Positions 8,565 to 16,492 of a stretch of DNA of 64,000 nt are shown here, piece after piece. Under the pieces are notes generated by a model. It ran no database searches and had not been told where the DNA came from. It worked only from the letters and a program-made list of their open reading frames with translations. Source of the stretch: an uncultured Rhodospirillales bacterium (GTDB lineage Bacteria; Pseudomonadota; Alphaproteobacteria; CACIAM-22H2); assembly GCA_937926175.1 (NCBI GenBank), contig CALANV010000044.1, forward strand, positions 62,001 through 126,000, written 5' to 3'. Every line of letters starts with the position of its first letter. Position 1 is the first letter of the stretch. A program made the translations under genes and the position numbers.

Positions 8565-9233
8565 TCAGGCGCGCCGCAGCGCGTCGGCATCGAGGACATG
8601 GATCAGGCCGTCGCGGACGCCGATCGCGCCGGCCTTCTTCAGGCGGTTGAGCGCGCGCGTTACCGTCACGCGCGAGGTACCGGTGATCGCGGCGATCTGT
8701 TCGTGCGTGAGATAGACCTGGATCAGCTTTCCCTCGCCTGTCGGCTTGGCGTAGAGTTCGCCGAGCCGAAGCAGGAACTCGCCGATGCGGCCCTCGGGCG
8801 AAGGCGTGTAGGCACGCTCCAGCCGTACTGCGAGCACGCGCTGCTTCAGGCTGGTGATGCGGAGCAGCGACAACGCGAGATCGGGATTGTCGCGGAAGGC
8901 GTCGCGCAGACGGGTCGCATCGAACTCGATCAGCTCCGCGTCGCGCCAGACGGTGCCGGTCGAGAAGCGGGGAATGCCGTCGAAGGCCGCCCCCTCGCCG
9001 CAGAGCGCGCCGCGGCCCATGATCTCAAGGATGATTTCCTCGCCGCTGGGGCGAAGCATCGAGACTTTGACCTGCCCGGTCAGGACGAACCAGAAGCGCG
9101 ACGAGATCTCGCCCTGTTCGTAAAGAACCGTCCCCTTGGTGCGGCGGATGCGTCGGCCCAGATGCGTCGCATGCAGCCAGGGGCCGGCGAGGTCATCGGG
9201 AAGCCGCCAGGTTTCGGCCGTGATGCGGGCCAC
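8565..9233 (-). CDS. Crp/Fnr-family transcriptional regulator
   Basis: A 222-residue protein with an N-terminal cyclic-nucleotide-binding-type beta-roll (GTVLYEQGEISSRFWFVLTG near 35-54, then EEIILEIMGRGALCGEGAAF) and a C-terminal Crp-type HTH, LTHEQIAAITGTSRVTVTRA. No N-terminal Cys cluster of the Fnr type is seen, so an oxygen-sensing iron-sulfur cluster is unlikely. The start is GTG (9233) with GGAG seven bases upstream. It is divergent from the first Liv ABC operon and upstream of the RidA/monooxygenase pair, and could regulate either. Confidence 0.9.
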   Translation of the reverse strand: MARITAETWRLPDDLAGPWLHATHLGRRIRRTKGTVLYEQGEISSRFWFVLTGQVKVSMLRPSGEEIILEIMGRGALCGEGAAFDGIPRFSTGTVWRDAELIEFDATRLRDAFRDNPDLALSLLRITSLKQRVLAVRLERAYTPSPEGRIGEFLLRLGELYAKPTGEGKLIQVYLTHEQIAAITGTSRVTVTRALNRLKKAGAIGVRDGLIHVLDADALRRA

Positions 9234-9380
9234 GTATCACTCCATCGCGGGGTGTTGCTTGGCGGATCTTAGCGCCACGGTCGCGTCACGGAACAGGCGG
9301 GCAGAGCTGTTCGTGGACATCGCGCGGGAGCGTTTCCTATGATCGCGGATCGAGCCCGCTGGACAGAAGGCGCGCGGCTT

Positions 9381-9405
9381 AGTTACAAGTGCAACTATAT
9401 AGCGT
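9381..9405 (+). promoter_or_regulatory. Candidate operator/promoter of the first Liv ABC operon
   Basis: About 35-50 bases before the first ATG of the operon lies the interrupted dyad AGTTACAAGTGCAACT (9381-9396, pattern AGTTnCAnnTGnAACT), running into an AT-rich TATATAG stretch that could be a -10 element. Dyads of this spacing are typical MarR or Crp/Fnr-sized targets. A Crp/Fnr gene is divergently transcribed next door, but its half-site (TTGAT or TGTGA) is not clearly present. Confidence 0.4.
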
Positions 9406-9430
9406 AGAAATTCGAGGGAGGCTAACGACC

Positions 9431-10591
9431 ATGATGAGATTGTCCCGTCGCCATGTGCTGGCGATCCTCGCCGCCGGGACGGCGCTCGTCTTCGCGCCCG
9501 AAGCTCAGGCGCAGAAGCCGATCAAGATCGGATCGTTCCTGTCGATCACCGGGCCTGCCTCGTTCCTGGGTGACCCCGAGGCCAAGACGCTTCGCCTCTA
9601 TGTCGACAAGATCAACAAGGAGGGGGGCATCCTCGGCCGCCAGCTCGAGCTGGTGATCTATGACAGCGCCGGCGACGCCAAGCAGGCGACGACCTTCGCG
9701 CGCCGCCTGATCGAGGAGGACGAGGTCGACATCATCATCGGCGGCAGCACGACCGGCGAGACCATGGCGGTCGTGCCGATCGTGATGGAAGAGGAGATTC
9801 CGTTCATCTCGCTTGCTGGCGCCAACGTCATCGTCGAACCGGTGAAGAAATGGGTCTTCAAGATGCCGCACTCCGACCGCATGGCGGTCGAGAAGGCCTA
9901 TGAAGACATGAAGAAGCGGAACCTGACCAACGTCGCCATCATCGGCGGCTCCGGCGGCTACGACCAGTCCTGCCGCAAGGAGGCCCACGCGGTGGCGCCG
10001 AAGTGGGGCATCAAGATCGTCGCCGACGAGACCTACGCGCCGACCGACACCGACATGTCGCCGCAGCTCACCAAGATCAAGAACACGCCGGGCGTGCAGG
10101 CGATCTTCGGCTGTGGCTTCGGTGCGCCGACCTCGATCACCGCGCGCAACTGGAGCCAGCTCGGGATGACCAACATCTCGTTCTACTTCAACCACGGCGT
10201 CGCCTCGCAGCAGTTCATCGACGGCGCGGGCGGCGGGGCCGAGGGTATTCGCTTGCCGGTGCCGGCGCTGCTGGTGGCCGAGCAGCTGCCGCCGGGCGAT
10301 CCGCAGCGCGAGGTTTCGCTCAACTACATCAAGGCGTATCGCGAGGCCTACAATCAGCCGGTCTCCGGCTTCGGCGGTCACGCCTATGACGGGCTGCATA
10401 TCGCGCTCGAGGCGATCAAGCGCGCCGGCGGCACCGACAAGGCGAAGGTCCGCGACGAGATCGAGAAGACCACGCGCTTCATCGGCACGGACGGCATCTA
10501 CAACATGTCGCCCGAGGACCACATGGGCCTGTCGCTCGACTCGTTCAAAATGGTCGAAGTGCGCAACAACACCTGGAAGCTGATCGAGTAG
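9431..10591 (+). CDS. ABC transporter periplasmic substrate-binding protein (Leu/Ile/Val-binding fold)
   Basis: A 386-residue type I periplasmic binding protein. It has a twin-arginine-like/Sec signal (SRRHVLAILAAGTALVFAPEAQA) and the mature start QKPIKIGSFLSITGPASFLG, typical of Pfam Peripla_BP_6. GGGAGG precedes the ATG at 9431. It is the first gene of an operon with two permeases, two ATPases and an MBL-fold hydrolase. In alphaproteobacteria such systems import amino acids, amides or aromatic acids; the ligand is not evident. Confidence 0.93.
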   Translation: MMRLSRRHVLAILAAGTALVFAPEAQAQKPIKIGSFLSITGPASFLGDPEAKTLRLYVDKINKEGGILGRQLELVIYDSAGDAKQATTFARRLIEEDEVDIIIGGSTTGETMAVVPIVMEEEIPFISLAGANVIVEPVKKWVFKMPHSDRMAVEKAYEDMKKRNLTNVAIIGGSGGYDQSCRKEAHAVAPKWGIKIVADETYAPTDTDMSPQLTKIKNTPGVQAIFGCGFGAPTSITARNWSQLGMTNISFYFNHGVASQQFIDGAGGGAEGIRLPVPALLVAEQLPPGDPQREVSLNYIKAYREAYNQPVSGFGGHAYDGLHIALEAIKRAGGTDKAKVRDEIEKTTRFIGTDGIYNMSPEDHMGLSLDSFKMVEVRNNTWKLIE

Positions 10592-10632
10592 ATCGATCAC
10601 CTTCGCCCGCCTGCGGCCAACGTTGCGGGCAC

Positions 10633-10708
10633 CTTCCTCTCCTGCTTAGGCGGGAGAGGGCATTCAAGCCGCGCTCCAAACACCCCTCTCCCGCGAGCGG
10701 GAGAGGGG
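10633..10708. repeat. Two REP-like hairpins (CTCTCCCGC/GCGGGAGAG) between binding-protein and permease genes
   Basis: CCTCTCCTGC-TTAG-GCGGGAGAGG (10633-10656, one mismatch) is followed by the perfect stem CCCCTCTCCCGC-GA-GCGGGAGAGGGG (10683-10708). This kind of paired CTCTCCC palindrome is a widespread intergenic repeat in proteobacteria. Lying between the binding-protein and permease genes of an ABC operon, it could protect the upstream mRNA or attenuate downstream transcription, which would give the usual excess of binding protein over permease. Confidence 0.65.
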
Positions 10709-10745
10709 CTGGAGCGGGGGTAGGGCGAAAAGCGGGAGCCGTCGA

Positions 10746-11618
10746 GTGGCCGAATTCCTGCAGTTCCTGTTGTCCGGCATCACCGTCGGCGCGATCTATG
10801 CGCTGGTCGGGCTCGGGTTCTCGATCATCTACAACGCCAGTCACGTCATCAACTTCGCCCAGGGCGAGTTCGTCATGCTGGGTGGGATGGGCACGGTGTT
10901 CCTGATGGCGGCCGGCCTGCCGCTGATCGTCGCCATGCCGCTCGCGATCTGCGTTGTCGTCGCGGTGGGCCTGATCCTCGAGAAGCTCGCGGTCGAGCCG
11001 GCGCGCGACGCCACCGTCGTGACGCTGATCATCATCACCATCGGCGCATCGATCTTCATCCGCGGCGCCGTCGAGGTGACGCTTGGCAAGGACTTCCATC
11101 GCCTGCCCGGGTTTTCAGGGGACGAGCCGATTCTGATCGGCGGTGCCGCGCTGCAGCGGCAGAGCCTGTGGATCATCGGCGCGCTCATCGTGGTCGTCGC
11201 CGGGCTCAAATGGTTCTTCGATCACACGCGCCTCGGCAAGGCGGTGCTGGCGACCTCGCACAACCGGATCGCGGCCCAACTCGTCGGGATCGAGGTCCGC
11301 ACCATTCTGCTGGTCAGCTTCGGCCTGTCGGCGGGCCTCGGCGCGCTCGCCGGTATCCTGACGGCGCCGATCACGCTGACCAAGTACGACATCGGCATCA
11401 TGCTGGGGCTCAAGGGCTTCGCCGCCGCCATCCTCGGCGGCCTGGGCAGCGGCTTCGGCGCCGTGGCGGGCGGAATCGTGCTCGGCGTCATCGAGGCGAT
11501 GGCCGCAGGCTATGTCAGTTCGGCCTACAAGGACGCCGTCGCCTTCGTGATCATTCTGGGTGTGCTGTTCTTCATGCCGAGCGGCCTGTTCGGTGCGAAG
11601 GGCGCGGAGCGGGTGTGA
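10746..11618 (+). CDS. livH: Branched-chain-type ABC transporter permease LivH
   Basis: A 290-residue integral membrane protein of the LivH family. It begins FLQFLLSGITVGAIYALVGL and has eight or more hydrophobic segments, with the LivH-type GFAAAILGGLGSGFGAVAGG coupling segment near 225-245. The start is GTG (10746) after GGGAG. It pairs with the LivM-type permease that follows (start 4 bases after this stop) to form the transmembrane channel of the importer. Confidence 0.93.
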   Translation: MAEFLQFLLSGITVGAIYALVGLGFSIIYNASHVINFAQGEFVMLGGMGTVFLMAAGLPLIVAMPLAICVVVAVGLILEKLAVEPARDATVVTLIIITIGASIFIRGAVEVTLGKDFHRLPGFSGDEPILIGGAALQRQSLWIIGALIVVVAGLKWFFDHTRLGKAVLATSHNRIAAQLVGIEVRTILLVSFGLSAGLGALAGILTAPITLTKYDIGIMLGLKGFAAAILGGLGSGFGAVAGGIVLGVIEAMAAGYVSSAYKDAVAFVIILGVLFFMPSGLFGAKGAERV

Positions 11619-11622
11619 CCCG

Positions 11623-12705
11623 ATGGGCGATCGCGCGCAGAAATCACTCTTCGACCTGTCCGTCGCCCGCAAGGTGCAGGGAACTGCGAAGCACTCACCT
11701 CATGCGCCTCTTTCCGCGACTGAGGCGGCGCCGGGTGGGGACGGCGCCGTCCGAACTGTCGGCGCATGGCTCTTTTCGGCGCGAACCGGCGGCGTTCTGC
11801 TGCTTGCCGCGATCGTGGCGATTCTGCCGCTGTTCCTGCCGAACAAGTTCTATTTCGACGTCGCCATCAAGACGGCGCTGCATGCCATCGTCTGCGTCGG
11901 GCTGAACCTGCTGATCGGTTATGCGGGCCAGATCAGCCTCGGACACGCAGGGTTCTTTGCGCTCGGCGGCTATGCCTCCGCGATCCTGACGGCGCGGTTC
12001 GGCTGGCCCGGGCTCGTCGCCATGCTCGCCGGTGCCGTCGGGGTGGGCGTGCTCGCTTTCCTCGTGGCGCGGCCGATCCTGCGTCTCAAGGGGCACTATC
12101 TGGCGATGGCGACGCTCGGTCTCGGCATCATCATCTCCATCATCATCAATCGCGAGATTCCGCTGACCGGCGGTCCCGACGGCATGAGCGTGCCGGCGCT
12201 TTGGGTCGGCCCCTGGCGCCTCACCGGCCCGATCACCTGGTACTGGATCTCGGGCGTCACGCTGGTGCTCGCGGTGTGGCTCGCGCTCAACCTCGTCGAA
12301 TCGCCGATGGGCCGGGCGCTGCGGGCACTGCACGGCTCCGAGGTCGCGGCCGAGACGACCGGGATCGACGTCACACGGTACAAGGTCCTGGTCTTCGTCG
12401 TCTCGGCGGTGTTCGCGAGCATTGCCGGCTCGCTGTTCGCGCATGCGGAGCGGTTCATGACGCCGGTCGAGGCCGGGTTCCTGCGCTCGATCGAGTTCGT
12501 GACGATGGTGGTGCTGGGCGGCATGGCCTCCATCTTCGGCTCCGTCGTCGGCGCCGCGATCCTGACGGCGCTGCCGCAGGTCCTTGCCGTGTTCCACGAT
12601 TTCAAGCACCTTGCCCTCGGCGCGATCCTGATCGCCGTCATGATCTTCATGCCCAAGGGCCTGGTGCCGACGCTTGCCGCGCTCTGGCGCCGGAGGGTCG
12701 GCTGA
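11623..12705 (+). CDS. livM: Branched-chain-type ABC transporter permease LivM
   Basis: A 360-residue membrane protein. A hydrophilic N-terminal extension (about 1-45) precedes the LivM core, which contains GLNLLIGYAGQISLGHAGFF and RALHGSEVAAETTGIDVTRY followed by VVLGGMASIFGSVVGAAIL. I chose the ATG at 11623, four bases after the livH stop; a longer reading to 11560 would overlap livH. Its stop overlaps the livG start by one base (TGATG at 12703-12707). Confidence 0.92.
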   Translation: MGDRAQKSLFDLSVARKVQGTAKHSPHAPLSATEAAPGGDGAVRTVGAWLFSARTGGVLLLAAIVAILPLFLPNKFYFDVAIKTALHAIVCVGLNLLIGYAGQISLGHAGFFALGGYASAILTARFGWPGLVAMLAGAVGVGVLAFLVARPILRLKGHYLAMATLGLGIIISIIINREIPLTGGPDGMSVPALWVGPWRLTGPITWYWISGVTLVLAVWLALNLVESPMGRALRALHGSEVAAETTGIDVTRYKVLVFVVSAVFASIAGSLFAHAERFMTPVEAGFLRSIEFVTMVVLGGMASIFGSVVGAAILTALPQVLAVFHDFKHLALGAILIAVMIFMPKGLVPTLAALWRRRVG

Positions 12706-13478
12706 TGCGGCTCCGCGTCGACAACGTGACCAAGGAGTTCGGCGGCGTGCGCGCCGTGTCCGAGCTGAGCTTCACCGTCGAGCCGGGGCGCGTCCACTCG
12801 ATCATCGGCCCGAACGGCGCCGGCAAGACGACGCTGTTCAACATCATCACCGGGGTCTACACGCCGACGCAGGGCCGTATCTGGCTTGGCGACGACGACA
12901 TCACGGCCCTGCCGCCGGCCGCCCGCGCGGCGCGCGGCATCGCCCGCACGTTTCAGAACCTGCAGATCTTCTTCAACATGACGGCGCTGGAGAACGTGAT
13001 GGTGGGGCGTCATCTGCACGCGCCGCGCCGCATTCTGCCGTCGATGTTCCATATGCCGGGCATCAAGCGCGCGAACCGCGAGGCGCGCGAGCGTGCGGCC
13101 GAACTGATGCGCAAAGTGGGGCTCGCCCGCTTCATCGGCGCCGACGCGGACTCGATGCCCTACGGCGCGCTGAAGCGGCTCGAGATCGCGCGTGCGCTCG
13201 CGACCGAGCCGAAGATCCTGCTGCTCGACGAGCCGGCCGCGGGCCTCAATCCCAAGGAGACGCTGGAGATCGACGAGCTCATCCAGAAGATCGCGCAGTC
13301 CGGCATCACCGTGGTTCTGGTCGAGCACAACATGAAGCTGGTCATGGGCGTGTCGGACCACATCCTCGTGCTCGACTATGGGCGCCGGCTGGCCGAAGGC
13401 ACGGCGGCCGAGGTCCGCAACAATCCGGACGTGATCCGCGCCTATCTCGGCGTCGGTGCTGTCGCGGGGGCGGCATGA
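12705..13478 (+). CDS. livG: Branched-chain-type ABC transporter ATP-binding protein LivG
   Basis: A 257-residue ABC ATPase. Walker A is GPNGAGKTT, the Q-loop is in RTFQNLQIF, the signature region is the LivG-type MPYGALKRLEIARAL, Walker B is ILLLDEPAAGLN and the H-loop His is in VVLVEHNMKL. The C-terminal stretch IRAYLGV is typical for this family. Both ends overlap neighbouring genes (1 base with livM, 4 bases with livF), indicating strong translational coupling. Confidence 0.95.
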   Translation: MRLRVDNVTKEFGGVRAVSELSFTVEPGRVHSIIGPNGAGKTTLFNIITGVYTPTQGRIWLGDDDITALPPAARAARGIARTFQNLQIFFNMTALENVMVGRHLHAPRRILPSMFHMPGIKRANREARERAAELMRKVGLARFIGADADSMPYGALKRLEIARALATEPKILLLDEPAAGLNPKETLEIDELIQKIAQSGITVVLVEHNMKLVMGVSDHILVLDYGRRLAEGTAAEVRNNPDVIRAYLGVGAVAGAA

Positions 13479-14197
13479 CGACGAGGCCCGGCACGCTGCT
13501 CGAGGTCACCGGCCTGACCAGTCATTACGGCCGCATTCAGGCCCTCAAGGGTCTCGACCTCGCCGTCGCCGAGGGCGAACTGCTCGCGCTGGTCGGTGCG
13601 AACGGCGCCGGGAAGACGACGTTGCTGCGGACGATTTCGGGCGTGCAGCCGGCCTCGGGCGGAACGATCCGCTTCGCCGGCCGCGACATTACCCGGATGC
13701 GGGCCGCCGAACGCGTCCGGCTCGGCATCGCCCAGGTGCCGGAAGGCCGCCAGGTGTTCGGGCCGCTTTCGGTCGAGGACAACCTCATGCTCGGCGCCTA
13801 TACCAGGCCGCGGAGTGACGTCGCCGAGGACATCGAACGGATCTACGCGATGTTCCCGATCCTGAAGCAGAAGCGGCGCGAGCCGGCGGGAACGCTCTCC
13901 GGCGGCCAGCAGCAGATGCTGGCGATGGGCCGCGCGCTGATGGCGCGCCCGAAGCTGTTGCTGCTGGACGAGCCGAGCATGGGGCTGGCGCCGCTGCTGG
14001 TCGCGGAGATCTTCGCGACGATCCGCAAGCTCAAGGCCGCCGGCACGACGATCTTCCTGGTCGAACAGAATGCGCAGGCCGCGCTCTCGATCGCCGACCG
14101 CGGCTACGTGCTCGAGACCGGCCGCATCGTGCTTCAGGATTCGGGCCCCGCGCTGCTTGCCAACGAGCGCGTCAAGGAAGCCTATCTGGGAATCTAG
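13475..14197 (+). CDS. livF: Branched-chain-type ABC transporter ATP-binding protein LivF
   Basis: A 240-residue ABC ATPase. Walker A is GANGAGKTT, the LivF-specific IAQVPEGRQVFGPLSVEDNL follows, the signature is LSGGQQQMLAMGRAL, Walker B is LLLLDEPSMGLAP and the H-loop analogue is FLVEQN, as in other LivF proteins. It overlaps livG by ATGA. The end of the gene is tandemly duplicated (see the repeat at 14191-14213), giving a second in-frame stop 12 bases after the first. Confidence 0.95.
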   Translation: MTTRPGTLLEVTGLTSHYGRIQALKGLDLAVAEGELLALVGANGAGKTTLLRTISGVQPASGGTIRFAGRDITRMRAAERVRLGIAQVPEGRQVFGPLSVEDNLMLGAYTRPRSDVAEDIERIYAMFPILKQKRREPAGTLSGGQQQMLAMGRALMARPKLLLLDEPSMGLAPLLVAEIFATIRKLKAAGTTIFLVEQNAQAALSIADRGYVLETGRIVLQDSGPALLANERVKEAYLGI

Positions 14198-14213
14198 GAT
14201 CAAATCTAAGATC
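14191..14213 (+). repeat. Short tandem duplication across the livF stop codon
   Basis: AATCTAGGATC (14191-14201) is followed at a 12-base period by AATCTAAGATC (14203-14213), ten of eleven bases identical. The first copy holds the TAG stop of livF and the second holds an in-frame TAA, so the gene has two stops in series. The same kind of duplication is seen at the ends of iorB, paaK and paaY. Confidence 0.7.
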
Positions 14214-14270
14214 GTGCCCCGTCTTCCGGATGCGCCGAAGGTGGGGTTGGTTGCAACGTCGAGGAACGAG

Positions 14271-15221
14271 ATGAAGAAGCAGTTCGCGAGCCAGGGTGAT
14301 CTTGCCGAGAAGAAGGTTACCTTCACCAAGTTGGCCGAAGGCGCCTATTGCCTGACGGCCGAGGGTGACCCGAATTCCGGCGTCATCATCGGCGATGACG
14401 GCGTGATGATCATCGACGCGCGTGCCACGCCGGTCATGGCGGAAGAACTGGTGCGCTACGTCCGCACCGTGACCGACAAGCCGATCAAGTACGTGCTGCT
14501 GACCCATTATCATGCCGTGCGCGTGCTGGGCGCATCGGGCTACGGCGCCGACTACATCATCGCCAGCAAGGGCACGTACGAACTGATCAAGGAGCGCGGC
14601 GCGCAGGACTTCAAGTCCGAGGTGCAGCGCTTTCCGCGCCTGTTCAAGAACGTCGAGACCGTGCCCGGCCTCACCTGGCCCAACATCGTGTTCGACCGCG
14701 AGCTGACGATCTGGATGGGCAAGCGCGAGGTGCGGATCATGCATCTCGGCGCCGGGCACACGAAGGGCGACACCATCGCGTGGCTGCCGAAGGAACGTGT
14801 CCTGTTCTCGGGCGACCTGGTGGAGGAAGGGGCGACGCCCTATTGCGGCGACGCGCACCTTGCCGAATGGCCGCAGACACTGGAACGGTTGTTGGCGCTC
14901 AAGCCCAGGCGGCTGGTGCCGGGACGCGGCGACGCCCTGATGACGCCGGCCGCGTGCGAGCGGGCCATCCGCGGCACGCAGGCGTTCGTGAAGGAGCTGT
15001 TCGCCCACGCGCGCAAGGGCGTCAAGGCGCGCAAGAGCCTGAAGCAGGTCTTCGACCAGACCTATGCGGCGATGAAGAAGAAGTACGGGCACTGGGTCAT
15101 CTTCGAGCATTGCATGCCGTTCTGCGTGAGCCGCGCGTACGACGAGGCCAAGGGCATCGATCACCCGCGGATCTGGACCGCGAAGCGCGACCTCGAGATG
15201 TGGCGGGCGCTCCAGGGATAG
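14271..15221 (+). CDS. Metallo-beta-lactamase-fold protein with a degenerate HxHxDH motif
   Basis: A 316-residue MBL-fold protein. The strand GVMIIDARAT and loop LLTHYHAVRVLGASGY correspond to the metal-binding HxHxDH loop, but the sequence reads H79-Y-H81-A-V-R84: the Asp and last His are replaced by Val and Arg. Downstream ligands are kept (GHTKGD, H162; FSGDLV, D181). I recall related proteins with HAVRVLGA in other proteobacteria, so this is probably a subfamily trait, not damage. GAGGAACGAG precedes the ATG. It is the last gene of the Liv ABC operon and may act on the imported compound. Confidence 0.85.
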   Translation: MKKQFASQGDLAEKKVTFTKLAEGAYCLTAEGDPNSGVIIGDDGVMIIDARATPVMAEELVRYVRTVTDKPIKYVLLTHYHAVRVLGASGYGADYIIASKGTYELIKERGAQDFKSEVQRFPRLFKNVETVPGLTWPNIVFDRELTIWMGKREVRIMHLGAGHTKGDTIAWLPKERVLFSGDLVEEGATPYCGDAHLAEWPQTLERLLALKPRRLVPGRGDALMTPAACERAIRGTQAFVKELFAHARKGVKARKSLKQVFDQTYAAMKKKYGHWVIFEHCMPFCVSRAYDEAKGIDHPRIWTAKRDLEMWRALQG

Positions 15222-15357
15222 ACGGAACCGCGGGGATTTCGGCGGGTACCGTCGACCGGCGAGGTCGCAATCCCTTGGATCGGCCGGGCCGGCGTGAAAC
15301 GAAGTCTCGGAGGCCGGCGTTTATCCGGCGCTGCCGCTGTTTCGGGCGGAGGCCGGA

Positions 15358-16455
15358 ATGCGCGAGCGTGGCTTTTTGAGCGGGTTTGTGCTGCCGGCGG
15401 CGGCAGCGGTCGCGGTCGGCATGATGATCGGGCCGCGCCGGATCGTCGGCAACGGGCCCATGAATCCGCGTCTGCGTCGCGCAGAGGAGAATTCCGGCGG
15501 CTCGCCGCACGATTCCCGGCGCGGTCGCCGCGCCCGCAGTCCGGGCCAGCTTCCGGCGCGCGGCTGGCGTGACATCCTGTGGCGGGTCAAGGACGAGATC
15601 GCACAGGACCATCTGTCGGTCATCGCCGCCGGCATTGCCTTCTACGCGATGCTGTCGATCTTCCCGGCACTCGGCGCGGCGCTGTCCCTCTATGGCATCG
15701 TCGCCGATCCGACAACCGTCGAACGGCACATCGCCGGCGCCGCCGAAATCCTGCCCGAGGCCGCGCGTGCCCTCATTACCGACCAGCTTGCCGCCATTGC
15801 GCAGCAGCCGCGCGGTAGCTTGGGCGTCGGCGTGATCGCGGGTCTGCTCTTCAGCCTGTGGAGTGCTTCGGCCGGCGTTCAGACGATGATGACGGCCCTC
15901 AACGTCGTCTATGACGAGGTGGAAAAGCGCAGCTTCATCCGCTTCTACGGAACCGCGCTGCTGATGACGCTGGGCGGCATCGTGTTCGGCATCCTGGCGA
16001 TGTCGCTGGTCGCGGCACTGCCGGCGGCGATCGCCTGGCTCGGCCTGACGGGCGGCGTCAGGACGGCAATATTGCTGATGCGCTGGCCGCTGCTCGGCAT
16101 TGCGGTCATCGTCGCGCTTGCCGTGATCTATCGATACGGGCCCAGCCGCGAGACGCCGCGCTGGAGCTGGGTGAGCTGGGGTGCCGTCATCGCGACCATC
16201 CTGTGGCTGCTCGCCTCGGTGCTGTTCTCGCTCTATGTCAGCAACTTCGCCAACTACAACAAGACGTACGGCGCGCTCGGTGCGGTCATCGTCCTGCTGA
16301 TGTGGTTCTACGTCAGCGCCTATGTCGTGCTGCTGGGCGCGGAGCTGAACGCCGAGATGGAACACCAGACGGCCGAGGACACGACCGAACGCGACGGACA
16401 GCCGCTGGGCGAGCGGGGTGCCTACGTCGCCGATACGGTCGGCGCGGTACCATAA
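15358..16455 (+). CDS. YihY/BrkB-family inner-membrane protein
   Basis: A 365-residue membrane protein of the BrkB (formerly 'ribonuclease BN') family. After an N-terminal hydrophobic segment (about 8-27) and a charged linker, the core begins WRVKDEIAQDHLSVIAAGIA and contains LSIFPALGAALSLYG and, near the C-terminus, LYVSNFANYNKTYGALGAV, a family hallmark. About six to eight membrane segments. The function of the family is unsettled; nuclease activity is not supported. It is convergent with the histidine kinase gene, 37 bases away. Confidence 0.9.
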   Translation: MRERGFLSGFVLPAAAAVAVGMMIGPRRIVGNGPMNPRLRRAEENSGGSPHDSRRGRRARSPGQLPARGWRDILWRVKDEIAQDHLSVIAAGIAFYAMLSIFPALGAALSLYGIVADPTTVERHIAGAAEILPEAARALITDQLAAIAQQPRGSLGVGVIAGLLFSLWSASAGVQTMMTALNVVYDEVEKRSFIRFYGTALLMTLGGIVFGILAMSLVAALPAAIAWLGLTGGVRTAILLMRWPLLGIAVIVALAVIYRYGPSRETPRWSWVSWGAVIATILWLLASVLFSLYVSNFANYNKTYGALGAVIVLLMWFYVSAYVVLLGAELNAEMEHQTAEDTTERDGQPLGERGAYVADTVGAVP

Positions 16456-16492
16456 GACGCCGGCAGGCCGACCGGTCGTTCTCTACCCGATT

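Noticed and set aside
15358..16455. Ribonuclease BN function for the BrkB-family protein
   Set aside because: The old name derives from a misassignment; the protein is an integral membrane protein with no nuclease motif.
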